A DNA stretch of 64,000 bases, from positions 62,001 to 126,000 of the forward strand of contig NZ_NSLI01000003.1 of the NCBI RefSeq assembly GCF_002288825.1. Reading direction: 5' to 3'. The notes under the pieces are model-generated. The model was given only the letters and a program-made list of their open reading frames with translations, had not been told where the DNA came from and ran no database searches. Below are positions 55,523 through 63,992 of this stretch, in pieces. The stretch comes from Sphingomonas lenta (GTDB taxonomy: Bacteria > Pseudomonadota > Alphaproteobacteria > Sphingomonadales > Sphingomonadaceae). A program made the translations under genes and the position numbers. The number at the start of each line of letters is the position of its first letter. The first letter of the stretch is position 1.

Positions 55523-57931
55523 TTAGTCCACCGCCATGGCTTCCGCAGCGAGCGCCTCCGCCTCGATGAGCAGCGCGTCCTCGCCCTGCATGGTGGCGAT
55601 GCGCTCGCGGCCGATCAGCACGAGCACGGGCACGGCGAGCGGGGACACGCGGGGCAGGTCGACATGGACGATCCGTTGCTGCGCGTGGTCGAGCAGGCGC
55701 GCCAGGCGGCCGACGTCGGTCATGCGCGCGCGGGCGTCGTCCCAGGCGGCCTGAAGCAGGAGGTGCGTGGGCTCGTATTTGCGGAGCACGTCGTAGATGA
55801 GATCGGTCGAGAAGGTGACCTGGCGACCCGTCTTGCGCTTGCCGGGATGCTGGCGCTCGACGAGCCCGCCGATGACGGCGACCTCGCGGAAGGCGCGCTT
55901 CAAGAGCGCCGAGCCTTCAACCCATTCGACGAACTCGTGCTCGAGGATGTCGGGCGAGAACAGGCTGGCGGGATCGGTGATCGGTTCGAGGCCGTAGGCG
56001 GCGAGCGCATAGTCGTTCGACACGAAGCCGGTGGGTTTCAGCCCCTGCGCCTCCATGCGACGCGTGATGAGGAAGCCCAGCGACTGGTGCGCGTTCCAGC
56101 CTTCGAAGCTGTAGACGACCATGTGGTGACGGCCGTCGCGCGGGAAGGTCTCGACGAGGATTTGGCCGGGCCTGGGCAGGATCGAGCGTCGGGCCTGGAT
56201 CTCCAGCCATTCGCGCACGTCGTCGGGAAAGCGCCGCCACTGCTCGGGCTGCGCCAAGAAGCCGCGCACGCGGTCGGCGAGGCTGGTCGAGAGCGGCATG
56301 CGGCTGCCGCCATAGGTGGGGATGCGCGCGGGGCGGGCGGTCGCGCGGACGAGCAGGTCCTCGGTGTCCATGCGCTCGACCTCGAGGCTGAGGCCGGCGA
56401 AGAAGAAGGTGTCGCCGGGCGCGAGCGTGGCGGCGAACGCCTCTTCCACCTTGCCGAGGTGGCGGCCGTTCTTGAAGCGGACGTTAAGCATCGTCGCTTC
56501 GACGATAATGCCGGCGTTCAAGCGATGCTGCTGGACGAAGCGGGGGTGGCTGACGCGCCAGCTGCCGTCGGGGTCTTGGGTCAGGCGCTTGTAGCGGTCG
56601 TAGGCGCGGAGCGAGTAGCCGCCGTCGCGGATGAAGCCGAGCACGCGGTCGAACGTGTCGTCGGGCAGGGCGGAATAGGGCGTGGCCGAGCGGACCTCGC
56701 CCAGCATCTCGTCCTGCTGGAAAGGGCGGGCACAGGCGCAGGCCATGACGTGCTGCGCGAGCACGTCCAAGGTGCCGGGGCGGAACAGGTCGGGGTCGAG
56801 CTCGCCCGCTTCCACCGCGTCGAGCGCGGCCTGCGCCTCCAGATATTCGAAGCGGTTGCCGGGTACGATCAGCGCCTCGGACGGCTCGTCGAGGCGGTGG
56901 TTGGCGCGGCCGATACGCTGGAGGAGGCGCGACGAGCCTTTCGGCGCGCCCATCTGGATGACGCAGTCGACATCGCCCCAGTCGACGCCGAGGTCGAGCG
57001 ACGCGGTGGCGACGAGCGCGCGAAGCTTGCCGTCGGCCATGGCGGATTCGACCTTGCGCCGCGCCTCGACGGAGAGGCTGCCATGGTGGACGCCGATCGG
57101 CAGGCCCTTGGTGTTGGCCTTCCACAGATCCTGAAAGATGAGCTCGGCCAGCGCGCGGGTGTTGCAGAAGATGATGGTGGTGCGCCGCCGTTCGATCTCG
57201 CGCATCACCTGGTCGGCGGCGTAGCGGCCCGAATGGCCGGACCAGGGGATGCGGTCCTGGGGCAGGAGGATGTCGATGTTCGGGTCGGCGCCGGGCTCGC
57301 CGCGCACCAGGCTGACGGCGTCGATGTCGCCGTCGGGCGCGAGCCAGGCGCGGTAGCCGTCGGGATCGGCGACCGTCGCGGAGAGCGCGACGCGGCGTAG
57401 GCTCGGCGCGATCCGCTGGAGGCGCGCCATGCAGAGCGAGAGCAGGTCGCCGCGCTTGCCGGCCGCAAAGGCGTGGACCTCGTCGACGACGATCGTGCGT
57501 AGGCTGGCGAACATGGCGAGGCTGTCGGGATAGCTCAGCAGCAGCGACAGCGATTCGGGCGTGGTGAGCAGGATCTGAGGCGGGCGGGCGCGCTGGCGCT
57601 GGCGGCGGTCGGAGGGCGTGTCGCCGGTGCGCGTCTCCGCGCGGATGTCGAGGCCCATGTCGTCGATGGGCGCGAGCAGATTGCGCTGGATGTCGACCGC
57701 GAGCGCCTTCAGCGGCGAGACATAGAGCGTGTGCAGCCCCTCGGCGGGCTCCTCGATCAGCTCGGCGAGCGTGGGCAAGAAGCCGGAGAGCGTTTTGCCC
57801 GCGCCGGTCGCGGCGACGAGCAGCGCGTGGTTACCGGCCCGCGCCTGCGTCAGCATGTCGAACTGGTGCCGCCGGGGCCGCCAGCCCTTGGCGGCGAACC
57901 AGCGCTCCAGCGGCTCGGGGAGCGCGGTCAG
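55523..57931 (-). CDS. Ligase-associated DNA damage response DEXH box helicase (Lhr-like)
   Basis: About 802 residues from a CTG at 57931. RPRRHQFDML (Q motif), LLVAATGAGKTLSGF (Walker A), YVSPLKALAVD, TTPESLSLLLS, IVVDEVHAF (DEVH), LSATVAD, ATASLDLGVDWGDVD and RIGRANHR are the Lhr helicase set; a winged helix and long C-terminal domain follow. These 3'-5' helicases unwind DNA and RNA-DNA hybrids. The family N-terminus begins at LTALPEPLERWFAAKGW with no ATG, GTG or TTG; CTG overlaps the preceding stop as CTGA. An ATG downstream would cut the Q motif. Confidence 0.92.
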   Translation of the reverse strand: MTALPEPLERWFAAKGWRPRRHQFDMLTQARAGNHALLVAATGAGKTLSGFLPTLAELIEEPAEGLHTLYVSPLKALAVDIQRNLLAPIDDMGLDIRAETRTGDTPSDRRQRQRARPPQILLTTPESLSLLLSYPDSLAMFASLRTIVVDEVHAFAAGKRGDLLSLCMARLQRIAPSLRRVALSATVADPDGYRAWLAPDGDIDAVSLVRGEPGADPNIDILLPQDRIPWSGHSGRYAADQVMREIERRRTTIIFCNTRALAELIFQDLWKANTKGLPIGVHHGSLSVEARRKVESAMADGKLRALVATASLDLGVDWGDVDCVIQMGAPKGSSRLLQRIGRANHRLDEPSEALIVPGNRFEYLEAQAALDAVEAGELDPDLFRPGTLDVLAQHVMACACARPFQQDEMLGEVRSATPYSALPDDTFDRVLGFIRDGGYSLRAYDRYKRLTQDPDGSWRVSHPRFVQQHRLNAGIIVEATMLNVRFKNGRHLGKVEEAFAATLAPGDTFFFAGLSLEVERMDTEDLLVRATARPARIPTYGGSRMPLSTSLADRVRGFLAQPEQWRRFPDDVREWLEIQARRSILPRPGQILVETFPRDGRHHMVVYSFEGWNAHQSLGFLITRRMEAQGLKPTGFVSNDYALAAYGLEPITDPASLFSPDILEHEFVEWVEGSALLKRAFREVAVIGGLVERQHPGKRKTGRQVTFSTDLIYDVLRKYEPTHLLLQAAWDDARARMTDVGRLARLLDHAQQRIVHVDLPRVSPLAVPVLVLIGRERIATMQGEDALLIEAEALAAEAMAVD

Positions 57932-58116
57932 CCCTCCCTGCGGTCTACGGGATCGCCGTCGTAGAGCGCCCGCGTCGCGGCCTCCGTCCGTTCGTACTCG
58001 CGCTTCGACTGTTTGTTGTGCCGCAGCGCCCAGAAGATCGCCAGACCCAGGAGCAGCGGACCGAGCACCACCACCACGCCCCACAAGCCGCTTCCCAACA
58101 ACCCGTCCATCGTCAC
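57928..58116 (-). CDS. Small membrane protein upstream of the Lhr helicase
   Basis: 62 residues (60 from the second ATG). One membrane segment (GLWGVVVVLGPLLLGLAIFWAL) then a charged tail (NKQSKREYERTEAATRALYD). Ribosome site GGATGGAG lies upstream. The stop overlaps the helicase start (CTGA), so both are translated together. Not a named family. Divergent from the exonuclease gene. Confidence 0.7.
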   Translation of the reverse strand: MTMDGLLGSGLWGVVVVLGPLLLGLAIFWALRHNKQSKREYERTEAATRALYDGDPVDRREG

Positions 58117-58204
58117 GCTCCATCCATTCCTTGACTCGTCAACGTGCGCGGCCCTGCAACGATCCCGAAACCTGGCCCGAAACCCGGATCATCGCCCGAG
58201 CGTA

Positions 58205-59212
58205 ATGACCGGTATGGCAAGACTGGGACAGTGGCTCGAACCCCATCCGCATGGGCTGTACGTCAAACCGGCCGACGCCTGGATCGACCCCTCGACGCCG
58301 CAGGCCCGCGCGCTGGTGACGCACGGCCACGCCGACCACGCGCGCGGCGGGCACGAGACGGTGTGGGCGACACCCGAGACGCTGGCGATCATGGAATGCC
58401 GCTACGGGCCGCAAGCGGGCAAGCCGGTCCAGTACGGCGAGTCGGTGAAGCTCGGCGAGGTGGAGGTCGGCTTCGTGCCCGCCGGTCACGTGCTGGGCTC
58501 GGCGCAGATCGTGCTCTCCCATGCGGGCGAGACGGTGGTGGTGTCGGGCGACTACAAGCGCCGGCCCGACCCGACCTGCGAGCCGTTCCAGCCAGTGGCG
58601 TGCGACGTGTTCGTGACGGAGGCGACGTTCGGCCTGCCCGTGTTCCGCCACCCCGACACGGGTGACGAGATGGACAAGCTGCTCGAGCGGCTGCACGCCA
58701 ATCCCGACCGCTGCGTACTGGTCGGCGCCTACGCGCTCGGCAAAGCGCAGCGGGTGATCGCGGAACTGAGGCTCAGGGGCCACGCCGCGCCCATCTACAT
58801 CCACGGCGCGCTGCAGCGCTTGTGCGACCTGTACCGCGAGCACGGCGTCGAGCTGGGCGAGCTCCGCCCCGCGACCGACACGCCCAAGGCGGAGATGGCG
58901 GGGCACGTCGTCATGTGTCCGCCGTCCGCGCTCAACGACCGCTGGACGCGGCGGCTGCCCGACCCGATCAGCGCGATGGCGTCGGGCTGGATGCGCGTGC
59001 GCCAGCGGGCCAGGCAGAAGAATGTCGAGCTGCCGATCATCCTGTCCGACCATGCCGACTGGGACGAGCTCACCGACACGCTGATCGAGGTCTCCCCTAA
59101 GGAGGTGTGGGTCACGCACGGCCGCGAGGACGCGCTGGTCCACTGGTGCATGACGCGGCAGATCCGGGCCAAGGCGCTGCACCTGGTCGGGCTGGACGAC
59201 GAGGACGATTAG
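58205..59212 (+). CDS. Ligase-associated DNA damage response exonuclease (MBL fold)
   Basis: 335 residues. Metallo-beta-lactamase/beta-CASP-like: ALVTHGHADHARGGHETV (HxHxDH), VPAGHVLGSAQIVL, VVSGDYKRRPDPTCEPF, CDVFVTEATFGLPVF and IILSDHADWDELTDTL. It belongs to the set with PdeM, Lhr helicase and ATP-dependent ligase. Starts at 58205 or 58214 (second ATG); the latter matches the usual ARLGQWLEP start. In related loci the ligase gene follows directly; here a PemK-like gene does. Confidence 0.9.
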   Translation: MTGMARLGQWLEPHPHGLYVKPADAWIDPSTPQARALVTHGHADHARGGHETVWATPETLAIMECRYGPQAGKPVQYGESVKLGEVEVGFVPAGHVLGSAQIVLSHAGETVVVSGDYKRRPDPTCEPFQPVACDVFVTEATFGLPVFRHPDTGDEMDKLLERLHANPDRCVLVGAYALGKAQRVIAELRLRGHAAPIYIHGALQRLCDLYREHGVELGELRPATDTPKAEMAGHVVMCPPSALNDRWTRRLPDPISAMASGWMRVRQRARQKNVELPIILSDHADWDELTDTLIEVSPKEVWVTHGREDALVHWCMTRQIRAKALHLVGLDDEDD

Positions 59213-59265
59213 GACGGACGCTTGCGGTCCCGCAACTTGCCCTTATCACGGCGGCAAGGATCGCG

Positions 59266-59682
59266 ATGCCGCTTCAGTACTCAGTCAAACCGAAAACCAT
59301 CTTGTTGTGCGACTACAGCATGGGCGGTTTCAAACCGCCCGAAATGGTGAAGCGTCGTCCGGCGGTCGTTCTGGTCGGCGATCTTCCTGGGCGCGGTCGG
59401 TTGCACACGGTAGTGCCGCTTAGCGGGACGGAGTCGGACCCACGCTATAGATATCACTGCCGAATCGAGCTGGCGCAGCCCTTACCCGAGCCGTTTGCGG
59501 AACGGGTTTGGTGGGTGAAAGCCGATATGACTACTACTGTCGGCCTTGACCGTCTAGACTTGTTCAGGACCGACCGCGATCAGTATGGTAAACGTAAGTA
59601 CCTGACAAATTTGCGAGTCTCGGACGAGCAGTTTGATCTGATCAGGCAAACGGTGCGCTGTGCATTTGGGCTTGACAAATAG
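59266..59682 (+). CDS. PemK/MazF-like protein without a visible antitoxin
   Basis: 138 residues. KRRPAVVLVGDLPGRGRLHTVVPLSGTES and WVKADMTTTVGLDRLDLFR follow the MazF/PemK beta-barrel plan; toxins of this family cut mRNA. No antitoxin gene is adjacent: upstream is the exonuclease 53 bases away, downstream is non-coding. Codons are visibly less GC-rich than in neighbours (many A/T third positions), suggesting transfer. It may be a lone toxin-like protein with another role. Confidence 0.75.
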   Translation: MPLQYSVKPKTILLCDYSMGGFKPPEMVKRRPAVVLVGDLPGRGRLHTVVPLSGTESDPRYRYHCRIELAQPLPEPFAERVWWVKADMTTTVGLDRLDLFRTDRDQYGKRKYLTNLRVSDEQFDLIRQTVRCAFGLDK

Positions 59683-59700
59683 GAATCTGCCTACCACGTA
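59672..59700 (+). promoter_or_regulatory. Candidate promoter for the 59701-59826 transcript
   Basis: A perfect -35 TTGACA at 59672-59677 overlaps the end of the PemK-like gene. After 17 bases follows CACGTA, a weak -10 (59695-59700). With a terminator downstream and no gene between, it suggests an independent short transcript. Confidence 0.4.
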
Positions 59701-59826
59701 TTGAGCGCTTGCTCGGGGAGCAATCTCGCGAGCCTCAAGACCTCTTCGGAGGCGGCCGTACCTTCGGCGATCACAAGCTTGGTGCGGTGTCGATGAGGCC
59801 CTCGTTCGAAAGAACGGGGGCTTTTT
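59701..59826 (+). ncRNA. Candidate small RNA gene
   Basis: About 120 bases between a TTGACA promoter and a strong terminator, with no open frame. It is rich in hairpins: TTGCTcggggAGCAA, CCTCttcgGAGG and GCCG...CGGC, then the terminator stem. It does not show the conserved motifs of SRP RNA, tmRNA or RNase P that I can recognise; 6S RNA cannot be ruled out. The name is open. Confidence 0.4.
59798..59826 (+). terminator. Rho-independent terminator
   Basis: Stem GCCCTCGTTC/GAACGGGGGC (one G-U pair) around a GAAA tetraloop, then TTTTT. It ends the candidate RNA or a transcript from the PemK-like gene, before the carboxypeptidase gene. Confidence 0.85.
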
Positions 59827-59897
59827 CGTGTCGACGTGATCGACGGCGGGATGCGCCGACGCTAGCGTGCGGGATGCCGCTTCACGCTCGAGGTTCG

Positions 59898-61523
59898 ATG
59901 CGCCCGTTTCTTCATTTCGCCGCCCTTCTGCTTCTCGCCGCGCCTGCCCTCTCGCAGGAGGCGAAAGACAAAGGCCAGTCCAACGCCGACCGGCAAAAGG
60001 CGGCGGTGGAGGCGGGGTATGCGACCGCGCCGGTGGAGGAGCAGGAGGTGCGCTCCAGGGGATCGGTCGCGGTGGACGGGCGGCGGCTGCCCTACACGGC
60101 GACCGCGGGCACGCTGACGATCCGCGACGTGGAGGGGAAGCCGACCGCGTCGATGTTCTACACCAGCTATACGTTGGACGGGCAGCGGGCGGGGTCGTCG
60201 GAGCGGCCGGTGACGTTCTTCTTCAACGGCGGGCCGGGCTCGCCCACCATGTGGCTGCACATGGGGTCGTTCGGGCCGGTGCGCATCCAGACGGGCAACC
60301 CGGAGTTCGTGCGGCCCGCGCCCTATCCGGTGGCGGTGAACCCGTACACGCTGCTCGACAAGTCGGACTTGGTGTTCCTGGACGCGATCGGCGCAGGCTA
60401 TTCGCGGCCGCTGGGCGACACCAAGGCGTCCGCCTTTTACGGGGTCGACGAGGACGTGGACGCGTTCGCGCGGGCGATCACGCGCTGGGTGACCAAGAAC
60501 GCGCGCTGGAACAGCCCGAAGTTCCTGTTCGGCGAGAGCTACGGCACGCTGCGCGGCGGCGCACTGGCATATCAGCTGCAGAACCGGGGCATGGCGTTGA
60601 ACGGCGTGGTGCTGTTCTCGTCGATCATGAACTACGGCTATCGCCAGCCGGGGCTCGACCAGATCCACGTCAACTACCTGCCGAGCTACGCCGCGACCGC
60701 CTGGTACCACAACCGGCTGCCCAATCGCCCGGCGACGGTGGACGAGGCGGTGGCGCAGGCGCGCGCCTTTGCGGTCGGCCCCTACGCGGCCGCGCTGGGC
60801 AAGGGGCAGCTGATCGGCGAGGCGGAGCGCGACCAGGTCGCGACGCGCATGGCGGAGCTGACCGGCCTGTCGGCGGACTTCATCAAGCGCGCCAACCTGC
60901 GCGTCGACCTGCCGCGGTTCCAGAAGGAGCTGCTCAGGGGCACGCGCCAGGTCGTGGGCCGGCTCGACTCGCGATACGTCGGCTATGACGCGGACGCGGC
61001 GGGCGAGCGGCCGGACACCGACGTGTCGTCGGAGGCGATCTCCGGCGCGTTCATCGCCGCGCAGAACGACCACATCTCGCGCACGCTCGGCTACAAGACG
61101 GAGCTGCTCTACCGTCCCAGCGCGCGCGACGCGCCGGGGTTCGAGTGGAATTGGAAGCACCGGCCGTTGGGGCAAAGCCAAGGCCAGCAGAACAACCCGA
61201 ACACCGCGATCGACCTGGCGGCGGCGATGCGGGGCAACCCATATCTGAAGGTGCTGTCGATGAACGGCTGGTACGACATGGCGACCCCGTTCTTCGGCGC
61301 GGAGAACGACCTCAACCACATGATGCTGGAGCCGGCGCAGGCGCGGAACCTCCGCTTCACCTACTATCCGGCGGGGCACATGATGTACCTGAACCCCGAG
61401 GCGCTGGCGCAGATGAAGCGCGACCTGTCCGCCTGGTACGACGAGGCGGTCGACGCGGCCCGCAGCGCGATGCCGCCGCAAGCGCCGAGCGTAGCGGAGG
61501 CGGGGGCGACGCCGCCGAACTGA
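59898..61523 (+). CDS. S10 family serine carboxypeptidase-like peptidase
   Basis: 541 residues. Signal peptide MRPFLHFAALLLLAAPALS, then FFNGGPGSPTMWLHMGSFGP (oxyanion region), LDAIGAGYSRPL, FGESYGTLRGGAL (nucleophile Ser), NGWYDMATPFFGAENDL (Asp) and YPAGHMMYLNPEAL (His). This exported S10 group is common in sphingomonads and xanthomonads; substrates unknown. ATG 59898 starts the signal; an ATG at 59874 is possible. Confidence 0.92.
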   Translation: MRPFLHFAALLLLAAPALSQEAKDKGQSNADRQKAAVEAGYATAPVEEQEVRSRGSVAVDGRRLPYTATAGTLTIRDVEGKPTASMFYTSYTLDGQRAGSSERPVTFFFNGGPGSPTMWLHMGSFGPVRIQTGNPEFVRPAPYPVAVNPYTLLDKSDLVFLDAIGAGYSRPLGDTKASAFYGVDEDVDAFARAITRWVTKNARWNSPKFLFGESYGTLRGGALAYQLQNRGMALNGVVLFSSIMNYGYRQPGLDQIHVNYLPSYAATAWYHNRLPNRPATVDEAVAQARAFAVGPYAAALGKGQLIGEAERDQVATRMAELTGLSADFIKRANLRVDLPRFQKELLRGTRQVVGRLDSRYVGYDADAAGERPDTDVSSEAISGAFIAAQNDHISRTLGYKTELLYRPSARDAPGFEWNWKHRPLGQSQGQQNNPNTAIDLAAAMRGNPYLKVLSMNGWYDMATPFFGAENDLNHMMLEPAQARNLRFTYYPAGHMMYLNPEALAQMKRDLSAWYDEAVDAARSAMPPQAPSVAEAGATPPN

Positions 61524-61916
61524 TCAGGCCGCGGCGCGGGTGGCCGGGCCGGGTTCGAGCGCCCAGGCTTCGGCCTCCTCCAAGCTGCCGAAGAAGCGCG
61601 CGTCGCGGTTGCCGGCGGCGCGCTGGGCCTGGAGGCGGGCGAGCGAGGAGGGGGTGACGATCGCCAGGCGGCGCGAGCGGTAGGCGGGGTCGGCGAGGAC
61701 GGATTGGAAGCGCGTGACCAGGTCCTGCGCCTGGATGGCGAGGCCGCGGATGTCGGCGACGGTGGCGTGCTCGTTGGGGCCGCAGCGCAACTGGCGGTGC
61801 GCCTCGTTCCGCGCGCGCAGGAAGTCGGCGGTTAACTCGGTGGTGAGGAAGCCCGACAAGGTGATGCGCACCAGGTCGCGCGCGGGGTCGGCGGTGACGG
61901 AGAAGCTGGCGTCCAT
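61524..61916 (-). CDS. STAS/SpoIIAA-like small protein, paralogue 1
   Basis: 130 residues. DPARDLVRITLSGFLTTELTADFLRA, LRCGPNEHATVADIRGLAIQAQDLV and RRLAIVTPSSLARLQ give the alternating strand/helix plan of SpoIIAA-like (STAS-related) proteins. No Ser phospho-site is certain. It converges on the carboxypeptidase gene with no gap. A close relative of the same length follows 35 bases away. Confidence 0.65.
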   Translation of the reverse strand: MDASFSVTADPARDLVRITLSGFLTTELTADFLRARNEAHRQLRCGPNEHATVADIRGLAIQAQDLVTRFQSVLADPAYRSRRLAIVTPSSLARLQAQRAAGNRDARFFGSLEEAEAWALEPGPATRAAA

Positions 61917-61951
61917 GCGGATCTGCTTACCGGGACAGGGTTGTGAAAGGC

Positions 61952-62344
61952 CTAAGCGGCGCGGCTGACCGGGCCGGCGGCGAGCACCCAGGCTTCCGCT
62001 TCCGCCGGCTCCGCGAAGACGCGGGCGTCGCGGCGTGCGGCGAGCGCGCGATTGAGCTGGCTGCGCGCGAGCGTGCAGGCGGCGATGCAGGCGAGGCGGC
62101 GCGCGTGGAAGCGCGGATCGGCGAGCAGCGCGGCGAACTGCGCCACCGCCCCCTGGCTCTGGATCGCCAGCTCGCGCACGTCGACCAGCGTCAGATGCTC
62201 GTTGGGGCCGCAGCGCAGCTCGGCATAGGCCCGGCGGAACTCGGGCATGAACGCCCCGAGATCGTCGGGCGAGAAGAAGCCGCCCACGCGGATGCGGACG
62301 AGGTCGCGGGCCGGGTCGACCCCGATGTCGAAGCTGGCGTTCAT
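61952..62344 (-). CDS. STAS/SpoIIAA-like small protein, paralogue 2
   Basis: 130 residues from ATG 62344. It matches paralogue 1 along its length (DPARDLVRI, LRCGPNEH, VRELAIQSQ, ARRLACI, EAEAWVLAAGPVSRAA), so the pair is a tandem duplication that has diverged. Function unknown. Both lie downstream of rpoN on the same strand. Confidence 0.65.
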   Translation of the reverse strand: MNASFDIGVDPARDLVRIRVGGFFSPDDLGAFMPEFRRAYAELRCGPNEHLTLVDVRELAIQSQGAVAQFAALLADPRFHARRLACIAACTLARSQLNRALAARRDARVFAEPAEAEAWVLAAGPVSRAA

Positions 62345-62410
62345 GCGGGCGGGCATAGCCGCGGCGGCGCTACGACTTCGCTAACGGTCTTCTATACTAG
62401 ATCAGCCCGC

Positions 62411-63895
62411 TCACGCGCCGACGAGCGCGCGGGCGCGGCGGCGCTGGACCGAGCTGCCGATGCCCATGGCTTCCCGGTACTTGGCGACGGTGCGGCGGGC
62501 GATGTCGAAGCCCTTGGCCTGGAGAAGTTCGACGAGCGTGTCGTCGGACAGGATCTTGTCGCCCTCTTGCCCGATCAGCTGACGGATCGCCTGCTTCACC
62601 GCCTCGGCCGAGACCGCCTCGCCGCCGTCCGCCGACGCGATGCCGCTGGTGAAGAAATATTTGAGCTCGAACGTGCCGCGGGCGCAGGAGAGGTACTTGT
62701 TCGAGGTGACGCGGCTGACGGTCGATTCGTGCATGCCGATCGCCTCGGCGACGCGGGCGAGGGTGAGCGGGCGCAGATGCTGGACGCCGCGGAGGAAGAA
62801 CGCCTCCTGCTGCTTCACGATCTCCGCGGCGACCTTGATGATGGTGCGCTGGCGCTGGTCGAGCGCCTTGACCAGCCAGTTGGCGCCGGCGAGCTGGTCG
62901 GTGAGCCACTGCTTGGACGCCTTGGTCTGCGGGCCCGAGCAGAGCTCGGTGTAGTAGCCGCGGTTGACGAGGACGCGGGGCAGCGTGGCGTTGTTGAGCT
63001 CGACCGCCCAGCCGGTCTTCGTGCGGGCGATGAACAGGTCGGGGACAACCGCGGGCGCGGGCTCGCCGCCGTAGCGGCAGCCGGGCTTGGGATCGTAGCC
63101 GCGAAGTTCGCGGATCATGTCCGCCATGTCCTCGTCGTCGACTTGGCAGAGGCGCTTGAGGCGCGTGAGGTCGCCGCGGGCGAGGAGGTCGAGATTGTCG
63201 ATCAGCCGCGCCATGCACGGGTCGTAGCGGTCGGCCTCCTTGGCCTGGAGCGCGAGGCACTCCGCCAGGTCGCGCGCGCCGACGCCCGTGGGGTCGAGCG
63301 ACTGGACGACGCGCAGCACCTCTTGCACGCGCACGATGGGCACGCCCAGCCGGTCGGCGATCTCGCGCGTGGTGACGGTCAAGTAGCCCGTCTCGTCGAT
63401 CTGGTCGATCAGGTGCTGCGCGATGAGGAGGTCGACGCCGGAGACGAGCGGGCCGATCTGGGCCAGCAGGTGGTCGTGGAGGCTGACGCTGGTGTCGGCG
63501 AATGCGTCGAGGTCGGGGCCGTCCTCCGAGCCGCCCGGGCCGGCGCCCGCCATGCCGAGGCCGCCGTCAAGGCCGAAGCCGCCGTCGGCGACCGAGTCCT
63601 GCTGGTGGGACTCGGTGGCGTAGTCGAGGTCGAGCGACGGCTCGGCGGCGGTGTCGCCCGACAGGATCGCGTCGGCGCTAGGCCGCTCCTCGGCGATGAG
63701 CACGGGTTCGGCGTCGGGCGCGTCGGACGGCTCGGCGGTGCCCGTCTCGAGCAGCGGGTTGCGCTCGATCTCCTCGGCGATGAACACCTCGATCTCGAGG
63801 TTGGAGAGCGCCAGCAGCTTGATCGCCTGCTGGAGCTGCGGCGTCATCACCAGCGACTGCGTCTGGCGCAGGTCGAGGCGGGGGGCGAGGGACAC
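62411..63895 (-). CDS. rpoN: RNA polymerase sigma-54 factor
   Basis: 494 residues. Region I is Gln/Leu-rich (LRQTQSLVMTPQLQQAIKLLALSNLEIEVFIAEEIERNPLLE), a long acidic region II follows, then the core-binding part (LDPTGVGARDLAECLALQ), the HTH (TLARVAEAIGMHESTVSRVTSNKYL) and the RpoN box ARRTVAKYREAMGI. It directs genes that need enhancer-binding activators. ATG 63895 starts just inside a palindromic element border. Confidence 0.96.
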   Translation of the reverse strand: MSLAPRLDLRQTQSLVMTPQLQQAIKLLALSNLEIEVFIAEEIERNPLLETGTAEPSDAPDAEPVLIAEERPSADAILSGDTAAEPSLDLDYATESHQQDSVADGGFGLDGGLGMAGAGPGGSEDGPDLDAFADTSVSLHDHLLAQIGPLVSGVDLLIAQHLIDQIDETGYLTVTTREIADRLGVPIVRVQEVLRVVQSLDPTGVGARDLAECLALQAKEADRYDPCMARLIDNLDLLARGDLTRLKRLCQVDDEDMADMIRELRGYDPKPGCRYGGEPAPAVVPDLFIARTKTGWAVELNNATLPRVLVNRGYYTELCSGPQTKASKQWLTDQLAGANWLVKALDQRQRTIIKVAAEIVKQQEAFFLRGVQHLRPLTLARVAEAIGMHESTVSRVTSNKYLSCARGTFELKYFFTSGIASADGGEAVSAEAVKQAIRQLIGQEGDKILSDDTLVELLQAKGFDIARRTVAKYREAMGIGSSVQRRRARALVGA

Positions 63896-63905
63896 GCTGA
63901 CTTAC

Positions 63906-63992
63906 CTCGTCATCCCAGCGAAAGCTGGGATCGTTTGCCGAGAGCGCACCCGGCCCGAACCACGCGACCCCAGCTTTCGCTGGGGTGACGAG
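63906..63992. repeat. Palindromic element J, 87 bp
   Basis: Arms ctcgtcatcccagcgaaagc and gctttcgctggggtgacgag, the same as element E inside ribD; the middle differs. Intergenic, directly upstream of rpoN, so the rpoN promoter must lie beyond or within it. Confidence 0.9.

Noticed and set aside
55391..57400. Long open frame (669 codons) opposite the helicase gene
   Set aside because: Antisense shadow; the helicase frame has all the expected motifs.
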